Shown: in pieces, positions 58,473 through 64,000 of the stretch
How the letters are laid out: each line of letters starts with the position of its first letter
Numbering within the stretch: position 1 is the first letter of the stretch
NCBI GenBank assembly: GCA_965230495.1
Contig: OZ246004.1
Span: 248,001-312,000, forward strand
Direction: 5' to 3'
Origin: JACJYM01 sp965230495
Lineage (GTDB): Bacteria > Bacteroidota > Bacteroidia > Chitinophagales > Saprospiraceae
DNA: 64,000 nt
Notes under the pieces: generated by a model
The model's input: the letters and a program-made list of their open reading frames with translations, nothing else
What the model was told of the DNA's origin: nothing
Database searches by the model: none
Made by a program: the position numbers and the translations under genes

Positions 58473-59610
58473 AATAACTGAATTGTTGAAGTCCTATCGG
58501 GCTGGGAGCATATCAGATGAAGATAGGCATCTTCTGGAGAGAATTGCTTTGGATGACCAATTGCTATTTGAGGCGATGGAAGGATACCATATTTCTGGAA
58601 GTAATGAAGTAGATGAAGTCTATTTGAATAGTTTAAAAGCGGATATTAAAAGGTCTGAGAGAACGAAAAAAGTAATGTGGAGGAAATACTTGGCCATTGC
58701 GGCTTCTGTGGTTATTCTTTCTGTTATCGGTTTCCAAATTTTAAACAAACAAAATCATGGTAATAGAATTTCTCAGGTTGGAAATCGTGATATAAAGGAT
58801 GCCAAAACAGAATGGCAGGAAGAGGAAAGAAAGGATGAAAATCTTGACGAAACAAGGATTGATGTGGAAGAACCAAAGTTTGCTGCAGAAACGAAAGATG
58901 AATTAGTCTTAGATGATTTGGAAAAGGAAGTTTTATCCAAACCTAACGAACCTAAAGTTGCCATGAAGGCTAAGAAAACTGAAGTAAAAAATACCAATAT
59001 CGTTCGTGGTAAGATACTCAATATAGAGACTAGTTCTCCTATTGCGAAGGCCAATATACTTAATTATGATGATCAAATTATTTATCAAACTGATCATTTA
59101 GGAAATTTCGAAATAACCAATGATTCTACTCAGGTTAGCTTGTTAGTAAGTTCTAGTGGATATAATGATAGAGGTGTTCGTTTAAATTCAGGAGAACATC
59201 AGATATATATATGGCCCCAGGAAATAGAGGACAGAGAAGTTATAGAATTAGATGGAGTTCCACTCACGGAACCGATGTTAGAATCCGCGGACATGATAGA
59301 AGTTGAAGGTAATATGGAGAGAAAAAAGGCTGCATCTTATCATCCATCAATGAGTTATGAAAATTTGGAGTTTTGGATCGAAAAAAACAAGAACATTCCT
59401 TTGGAGGCCTTTAGAGAAAACTTTCATGGTGAAGTAAAAATATACTTCAAAGTCAATTCGGACGGTCAATTATCAGATTTTCATTCAGATCACGAGCAAT
59501 GTGAAGATTGTGTAACCGAAGCGATACGATTACTTTCGAAATCAGGTAAATGGCGGACCAACCCGAAAGGATTAGAGGCACAAGGGTACTATATCATCAA
59601 ATTCGATTAA
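58456..59610 (+). CDS. Membrane-anchored anti-sigma-like protein with carboxypeptidase-regulatory and TonB-like domains
   Basis: A 384-residue single-pass protein. The cytoplasmic N-terminus (residues 1-75) is short and helical, as expected for binding the sigma factor (LKSYRAGSISDEDRHLLERI). A membrane segment spans about residues 78-96 (KYLAIAASVVILSVIGFQIL). In the periplasm lie an acidic linker (residues about 105-180), a CarboxypepD_reg-like Ig domain (NIVRGKILNIETSSPIAKANI, residues about 181-250) and a TonB_C-like end (GEVKIYFKVNSDGQLSDF, WRTNPKGLEAQGYYIIKFD, residues about 305-384). This modular order is a known Bacteroidota pattern for anti-sigma factors that sense outer-membrane events, but the signal is unknown. 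It overlaps the sigma gene by 17 bases, consistent with tight coupling. Confidence 0.85.
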   Translation: MEFPDKITELLKSYRAGSISDEDRHLLERIALDDQLLFEAMEGYHISGSNEVDEVYLNSLKADIKRSERTKKVMWRKYLAIAASVVILSVIGFQILNKQNHGNRISQVGNRDIKDAKTEWQEEERKDENLDETRIDVEEPKFAAETKDELVLDDLEKEVLSKPNEPKVAMKAKKTEVKNTNIVRGKILNIETSSPIAKANILNYDDQIIYQTDHLGNFEITNDSTQVSLLVSSSGYNDRGVRLNSGEHQIYIWPQEIEDREVIELDGVPLTEPMLESADMIEVEGNMERKKAASYHPSMSYENLEFWIEKNKNIPLEAFRENFHGEVKIYFKVNSDGQLSDFHSDHEQCEDCVTEAIRLLSKSGKWRTNPKGLEAQGYYIIKFD

Positions 59611-59814
59611 ATCAGTAGATTGTTTTCAAACAAAGAAAGGTCTCTTGTTGAGTGTAAATAAGAGATTGGAAGAGCCATAAACCACTCGAATAATTAAGGC
59701 ACAACAGAGATAAACGATTTTATGTTAGTCGTTAAGAGTATTAAGAAAGGTGATAAAAGCTATAACTTTTAGTTAATTTAATTAAAAGAAGTAAAACATT
59801 AACCTTGTCTGTAG

Positions 59815-59822
59815 TAGTTTTG
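59815..59822 (+). promoter_or_regulatory. HtrA promoter -7 box
   Basis: TAGTTTTG matches TAnnTTTG, 23 bases before the ATG at 59846. A weak hairpin (TCTCTT/AAGAGA, 59641-59666) lies farther upstream in the gap after the anti-sigma gene. Confidence 0.55.
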
Positions 59823-59845
59823 AACTAACAAATAAAAAATTGGAT

Positions 59846-60982
59846 ATGAAAAGATTGGTTAGCATAGTTTTTCCTATTCTGCTGCTATTTGCCGGTTTTT
59901 GGATAGGAAAATTAAGTACGGAAAATAAGAAGTTAGAAAGCCAACTTGAAAACAAATTAAAGGAAACAGAAGAAAGAAAACTTTCTACCCATAATGCTGT
60001 AACACTAAAGGGTAGTGATGCCGAGATTGCTACTATCGATTTGTTTCGGTCTTCTGCTCCAAGCGTTTGTTTTATTACCACCTCTAATGTGAGAAGAAAT
60101 TTTTGGACTAGAGATGTAAGCGAAATACCGGCAGGCACTGGGTCTGGATTCATATGGGATGATGACGGGCACATAGTTACTAATTATCATGTAATTCAGG
60201 GGGCACAAAAGTTTATGGTTACACTTGCCGATCAATCCAGTTGGCCTGCAAAATTGGTTGGAGTAGAACCAAACAAGGATTTGGCAGTATTAAAAATTGA
60301 GAATAGAGACAATAGTTTAGTACCTCTGAATATTGGATCTTCTCATGATTTACGTGTAGGCCAATTTGTTTATGCCATTGGTAATCCATTTGGACTTGAT
60401 CAGACATTAACCACTGGTGTAATCAGTGCTCTGGGAAGAGAGATTATGTCCGTTGGTGGTAGAGCAATAAGAGATGTTATTCAAACAGATGCGGCCATCA
60501 ATCCGGGAAACTCTGGCGGACCCCTCCTGGATAGTAATGGAAAACTGATAGGTGTAAATACCATGATTTATAGTCCATCAGGAGCAAGTGCGGGAATAGG
60601 TTTTTCGATTCCCGTGGATGAAGTCAAGTGGGTGGTTCCTGATTTAATAGAATATGGTGAAGTGAGAAGACCTATTTTGGGAGTTACGTTAATCCCTTCT
60701 CAATATGCGGAAAGTTGGGGAGTAGAGGGGGTAATGATTTTGACAGTATCCCCTGGGAGTCCTGCTGAAATTTCAGATTTAAGAGGAACGGAAAGAAGTG
60801 GAAATGGTGAGTTAATATTTGGAGATATCGTAGTTGGTATCGACAATCATGAAATCAATACAAACGATGATTTGGTTTTGGCTCTCGAAAAGTACAACCC
60901 TGGAGACGAAATAACTGTTAAGTATATACGAGAAGATGAAAGGGGAGAGGTTAGTTTGTTATTAGGGTCGTCTATTAAATAA
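59846..60982 (+). CDS. DegP/HtrA-family serine protease
   Basis: Periplasmic or membrane-anchored protease that removes or refolds damaged exported proteins. Residues about 5-20 (VSIVFPILLLFAGFWIG) form an N-terminal anchor, followed by a coiled coil (KKLESQLENKLKETEERK). The trypsin-like domain contains the full triad: His (VTNYHVI), Asp (NKDLAVLKI) and Ser (NPGNSGGPLLD), and a DegS/DegP-type loop. One PDZ domain follows (residues about 270-375, GVEGVMILTVSPGSPAEISD). With one PDZ it resembles DegS-like family members more than DegP with two. The TTG at 59840 is also possible; I chose ATG two codons later. It follows the sigma/anti-sigma pair, so an envelope-stress function is plausible. Confidence 0.93.
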   Translation: MKRLVSIVFPILLLFAGFWIGKLSTENKKLESQLENKLKETEERKLSTHNAVTLKGSDAEIATIDLFRSSAPSVCFITTSNVRRNFWTRDVSEIPAGTGSGFIWDDDGHIVTNYHVIQGAQKFMVTLADQSSWPAKLVGVEPNKDLAVLKIENRDNSLVPLNIGSSHDLRVGQFVYAIGNPFGLDQTLTTGVISALGREIMSVGGRAIRDVIQTDAAINPGNSGGPLLDSNGKLIGVNTMIYSPSGASAGIGFSIPVDEVKWVVPDLIEYGEVRRPILGVTLIPSQYAESWGVEGVMILTVSPGSPAEISDLRGTERSGNGELIFGDIVVGIDNHEINTNDDLVLALEKYNPGDEITVKYIREDERGEVSLLLGSSIK

Positions 60983-60989
60983 TATAGTT

Positions 60990-61967
60990 ATGATAAGGTT
61001 ATTGGTTATTGGTTTTGTTGTACTGGTTTCTGCTACAGTCTTTGGGCAAGAACAGGCAACAGAATTAGGAAAGGTTAAATGGTTGCGAAATTGGGATGAA
61101 GCAGTATTGCAAAGTGAAACTGCTGGAAAAAGTATTTTTCTGTTATTTCAGGAAGTACCCGGTTGTCACACGTGTACCACTTATGGAAATAATATTTTAA
61201 GTCATCCTCTAATAGTAGAAATAATTGAAGATAGGTTTGTACCTCTTGTAATATTTAATAATAAAGAGGGCTATGATAGAAAAATTCTTAATCGCTTCAA
61301 AGAACCTTCATGGAATAACCCCGTAGTACGGATTGTAAATTCACAGGGAAAGGATATAGTCACACGAGAAGATGGAGTATATACACTATATGATAATTTG
61401 AATAGGATGATAAACGCCTTGCAGGCCAATAACGAAATAGTACCTGAATATATTTATAATTTATTGGAAGAGTTCTCTTTCGAAGAAAAAGACATTAACA
61501 CGACTTACTTATCTATGTATTGTTTTTGGACGGGAGAAAAAGAGATAGCAAAAATAGACGGGGTAGTTGGGACAGAAGCAGGGTTTATGCATGGTAAAGA
61601 GGTAGTTAAAGTTGATTATGATTCTAATGAAGTGGATGTAAGAGACTTGGCTGCGGCAGCCAAAAAGAAACAATGTGCAGATGCCGTTTTCGACGATCAT
61701 TTTAGGTCTGCGAAGATTAAGGTAAAGAAAGAAGGAGAATATAGACCTGATCGGGAGTCAAAATATTATCTCTATAAGTCTTCATATAGATATGTACCAA
61801 TGACCAAATATCAATCTATGAAGGTGAATAGCTTATTAGGAGAACTTTCTAATCCCGATCATTTACTTTCTCCTCGGCAGCTAATTGTTTACAATAATAC
61901 TAAGAATAAAAAAGGTGAGAATCGTCCTGATTATGGAAACATATATAACTCTTGGAACTGGGAGTAG
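60990..61967 (+). CDS. Thioredoxin-like / MsrA-like fusion with VPGC motif
   Basis: A 325-residue exported protein; signal peptide ends about TVFGQ. The first domain (residues about 30-150) is thioredoxin-like and has FQEVPGCHTCTTYG (Cys55 and Cys58) in place of the usual WCxxC. This matches what I remember as the VPGUxxT thioredoxin-like (seleno)protein family, where the first Cys is selenocysteine in some bacteria. From about residue 170 it resembles peptide methionine sulfoxide reductase A: MYCFWTGEKEIAKIDGV, GTEAGFMHGKEVVKVDYDS. The CFW Cys is conserved, but the GCFWG context is changed, so activity is uncertain. It is seven bases after the HtrA gene, which suggests a shared role in repair of oxidised or misfolded envelope proteins (inference). 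Confidence 0.78.
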   Translation: MIRLLVIGFVVLVSATVFGQEQATELGKVKWLRNWDEAVLQSETAGKSIFLLFQEVPGCHTCTTYGNNILSHPLIVEIIEDRFVPLVIFNNKEGYDRKILNRFKEPSWNNPVVRIVNSQGKDIVTREDGVYTLYDNLNRMINALQANNEIVPEYIYNLLEEFSFEEKDINTTYLSMYCFWTGEKEIAKIDGVVGTEAGFMHGKEVVKVDYDSNEVDVRDLAAAAKKKQCADAVFDDHFRSAKIKVKKEGEYRPDRESKYYLYKSSYRYVPMTKYQSMKVNSLLGELSNPDHLLSPRQLIVYNNTKNKKGENRPDYGNIYNSWNWE

Positions 61968-61968
61968 A

Positions 61969-63195
61969 TTAGTTTTTACGCCGCTTATTTTTTGATTTAT
62001 TCCATCTTTTGTTTCCTTTAGATGTGTTTCTTCTTTTTTGCCTTTTAGGATTCCATTCAGGAGAAGTCCCTATATCTTCAGGAATGTTAAGTTTATGAAT
62101 TTGAGATTCTATTAAAGACTCGATTTCTGCAAAAGCGTGCATATCTTTCTCATTAATCAAAGTAATAGCCACTCCTGTGGTAGAAGCTCTTGCCGTTCTT
62201 CCTACTCTATGAACGTAATCTTCAGCATTAGGCGGTACATCATAGTTCACAACAAGATTGATATCCTTAATATCGATGCCTCTTGAAATAACATCGGTGC
62301 CTACAATGATTTGTATTTTTTCAGCTCTAAAATTTCGTAGTATTTCTTCTCTTTGTTCTTGTTCATAATCCGATGAAATTCCACCAGTCTTAAACCCATT
62401 GGCATTAAGTATTTTAACTATACTGCCTACTTTTTTCTTGGTCGAAGAAAAAATGATGATTTTTTTAAGATAGTCTTTGCTCTTTAAGAGATGAACCAAT
62501 AAAGCATCTTTATGGCTATCATTGCATAAATAAGCAGCTTGCAATACTCCTTTTGCGGGCTTGGCAAGAGCAAGGTTAATTTGCTTGGGGTTTTGTAGGA
62601 TTTCATTTATCAACTTTCTGATTTTAGGAGCCATGGTTGCGGAGAACATCAGATTTTGTCTTTTCTTAGGTAGCTGTGAAGCTATAAACTTGATATCATC
62701 CCTAAAGCCCATATCCATCATTCGGTCAGCTTCGTCTAATATAAAATGGGTTAACTGAGAGAAATTACAATACCCTTGCTTGATATGAGATATTAATTTT
62801 CCCGGTGTAGCGACGATAATGTCAGCTCCAGTAGAGAGAGCTTTTTTTTGTTGTTCCCAATCTCCACCATCTCCACCTCCATATATTGCGATGGAGTGTA
62901 ATCCAGTGAAATAGCCTAGCCCCATGATTTGATTATCAATCTGGACAGCTAACTCTCGTGTCGGGCAAACGATAAGGGCTTTAGTTCCTGAATTAGACTG
63001 TGAGGATAAAAGATGCAGTGTAGGTAGAAGAAAAGCTGCTGTCTTTCCAGTCCCGGTCTGAGCACAAGCTATTAAATCTTGCCCTTGGAGAATTATAGGT
63101 ATAGCTTGTTCCTGAATTGGAGTAGCTTTTTCAAAGTTCATATGCGATAGACCTTCCAATAAGTCTTCATGTAATCCTAATTCTTTGAAAGTCAT
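61969..63195 (-). CDS. DEAD-box RNA helicase, RhlE-like
   Basis: A 408-residue ATP-dependent RNA helicase of ribosome assembly or cold adaptation type. Helicase motifs in order: Q motif FEKATPIQEQAI (residues about 18-30), I AQTGTGKTAAF (about 45), Ia PTRELAVQ, II LDEADRMMDMGF (about 150), III SAT, IV IIFSSTKKKV, V GTDVISRGIDI, VI HRVGRTAR. The tail of about 30 residues is Lys/Arg-rich, as in RhlE, and would bind RNA. Start ATG; it converges on the preceding gene with one base between the stops. A -7 box lies 17 bases upstream. Confidence 0.95.
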   Translation of the reverse strand: MTFKELGLHEDLLEGLSHMNFEKATPIQEQAIPIILQGQDLIACAQTGTGKTAAFLLPTLHLLSSQSNSGTKALIVCPTRELAVQIDNQIMGLGYFTGLHSIAIYGGGDGGDWEQQKKALSTGADIIVATPGKLISHIKQGYCNFSQLTHFILDEADRMMDMGFRDDIKFIASQLPKKRQNLMFSATMAPKIRKLINEILQNPKQINLALAKPAKGVLQAAYLCNDSHKDALLVHLLKSKDYLKKIIIFSSTKKKVGSIVKILNANGFKTGGISSDYEQEQREEILRNFRAEKIQIIVGTDVISRGIDIKDINLVVNYDVPPNAEDYVHRVGRTARASTTGVAITLINEKDMHAFAEIESLIESQIHKLNIPEDIGTSPEWNPKRQKRRNTSKGNKRWNKSKNKRRKN

Positions 63196-63211
63196 TATTC
63201 AAATTGATTCA

Positions 63212-63219
63212 CAAAAGTA
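63212..63219 (-). promoter_or_regulatory. DEAD-box helicase promoter -7 box
   Basis: The minus strand reads TACTTTTG, a perfect TAnnTTTG, 17 bases before the ATG. Confidence 0.6.
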
Positions 63220-63556
63220 TTAATTTAAATGAAAGGGGAAGCATTCTTTTTATAGCCATGGAGTGATATAGTGATAATGCATATGGATTTAATACGCCGC
63301 TTATGACTCCATGATTATGCAAAGTTATTATATATAAAATTATTATATATATAGTTATCTATACAGAGACAGCCTAATTGATGGTATCAATGATATTTTC
63401 TTTCCTTTCCAACTAAAGATTATTTAAGATTGGGAAATGCCATTTTTTCTGAGATCGTTAATTAGCTATTGTCGTTATATTATATATGTATTCTATTTAT
63501 ATTTATAACCAACTAATAGTATAAATGTTATAAATATAATTTTATATTAAATTAAA

Positions 63557-63564
63557 TATATTTG
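63557..63564 (+). promoter_or_regulatory. Promoter -7 box before a short ORF
   Basis: TATATTTG matches TAnnTTTG. It ends four bases before an ATG, so a transcript from here would be leaderless or start in the ORF. Confidence 0.35.
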
Positions 63565-63568
63565 TAAT

Positions 63569-63670
63569 ATGTTAAGTGAAATGTCATTATTAGATCGAAT
63601 CAAAGAGTTCCGTTTTGACTCTAAAATTAGGAAGAGAACGACCAAGTGTAAGCAAAAACATGATACGTGA
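63569..63670 (+). CDS. Possible 33-residue peptide
   Basis: ATG TTA AGT and on, reading MLSEMSLLDRIKEFRFDSKI followed by the basic end RKRTTKCKQKHDT. No family known. It is basic and helical, reasonable for a nucleic-acid-binding peptide. It lies four bases after a -7 box and 131 bases before mraZ, so it could also be a leader ORF or chance. Confidence 0.25.
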   Translation: MLSEMSLLDRIKEFRFDSKIRKRTTKCKQKHDT

Positions 63671-63764
63671 CATTTTTTTATTGACACTCAATTACATATT
63701 AGAAAAAAAATATATAATAAAATTAAATAATGTGTACTAAAGTGGTAATTTGTGTAAAAATGTA

Positions 63765-63772
63765 TATATTTG
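63765..63772 (+). promoter_or_regulatory. mraZ promoter -7 box
   Basis: TATATTTG, a perfect TAnnTTTG, lies 29 bases before the mraZ ATG. It is the likely promoter of the division and cell-wall operon. Confidence 0.6.
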
Positions 63773-63801
63773 TGTTGTCATTGATTTATTACTGACGCGA
63801 A

Positions 63802-64000
63802 ATGATAAGATTAACCGGAGAGTATGATTGTAAACTTGATGCAAAGGGAAGATTTAGGATCCCCTCTGCTCTTGTTAAGCAATTGGGGAAGGAAGATTTG
63901 AATTTCACAATAAATCGTGGCTATAAAAAACATCTAATGATTTATCCTGAAAAAGTTTGGGAAAAAAAGACAATAGAGATAGACCAATTGAATAACGACA
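63802..64000 (+). CDS. mraZ: MraZ transcriptional regulator, 5' part
   Basis: The first 66 codons of MraZ, cut off by the end of the window. MIRLTGEYDCKLDAKGRFRI at the N-terminus, followed by PSALVKQLG, and then FTINRGYKKHLMIYPEKVWE match the AbrB-like double domain that binds the dcw-operon operator repeats. MraZ normally begins the dcw cluster (rsmH, ftsL, ftsI, mur genes), which therefore should follow in the next window. Start ATG. Confidence 0.93.
   Translation, partial: MIRLTGEYDCKLDAKGRFRIPSALVKQLGKEDLNFTINRGYKKHLMIYPEKVWEKKTIEIDQLNND

Larger units (their letters stand above)
63220..63764 (+). other. Long AT-rich spacer before mraZ
   Basis: Very AT-rich, with TA-repeat runs near 63331-63354 and 63478-63490. 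It contains one possible short ORF with a perfect -7 box (see the two entries at 63557 and 63569). Otherwise I see no gene, known RNA or clear terminator. Confidence 0.6.

Noticed and set aside
59641..59666. TCTCTT/AAGAGA hairpin after the anti-sigma gene as a terminator
   Set aside because: Only six pairs, a long loop and no T-run.

Overview
The window is AT-rich chromosomal DNA from a Bacteroidota bacterium, probably a free-living, surface-associated member of the Saprospiria or a related class (the lineage below phylum is inference). The evidence is threefold. Many genes have the Bacteroidota -7 promoter box TAnnTTTG. Six proteins end in type IX secretion (T9SS) sorting domains: four type A and two type B, the latter of the gliding-motility-associated kind. 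The housekeeping genes (smpB, fumC, purA, gyrB, galE, cysQ, mraZ) read as typical for the phylum. No type IX machinery gene is present, only its cargo.

Layout. 1-4.1 kb: the end of a parvulin-type foldase, smpB, an unknown protein, a rhomboid protease and, convergent, fumC. 4.2-15 kb: a 1685-residue SprB-repeat surface protein, an unknown protein with a nucleoside-phosphorylase-like C-terminus, two lipoproteins (one CpeT-like) and a CotH-family cell-surface protein. 15-20 kb: an HTH protein, serA-like, a hydrolase, purA and a 6-carboxytetrahydropterin synthase. 20-25.6 kb: three more T9SS cargo proteins. 25.6-31.3 kb: a transporter, an arginine deiminase, a thioesterase, a YihY membrane protein and gyrB.

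31.3-41.3 kb is an accessory region. It holds a complete IS3-family element beside a truncated gene, a truncated SRAP gene, several orphan lipoproteins, and a SUKH immunity-like gene framed by inverse-complementary cores and hairpins that look like an integron-type cassette. It also holds a compact regulatory module: an XRE repressor translationally coupled to a 40-residue single-pass membrane peptide, facing an operon of four small genes across a two-operator control region. The region ends at two tRNA genes, Pro(TGG) and Ser(GCT).

41.7-54.3 kb: a glycosyltransferase, then a 10.7-kb gene for a 3571-residue surface protein made of about 27 SdrD_B-like domains in a three-domain higher-order repeat, including a nearly identical 1065-bp tandem duplication, followed by a small lipoprotein. 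54.3-64 kb: galE, cysQ, a family 2 glycosyltransferase, a thioredoxin lipoprotein, a TonB-like protein, an ECF sigma factor with a fused anti-sigma/TonB-like protein, an HtrA protease, a thioredoxin-like/MsrA-like fusion, a DEAD-box helicase and, at the edge, mraZ, which normally begins the division and cell-wall cluster.

The cargo proteins, glycosyltransferases, galE and envelope-stress type genes together suggest a cell that invests heavily in surface adhesins and envelope maintenance.
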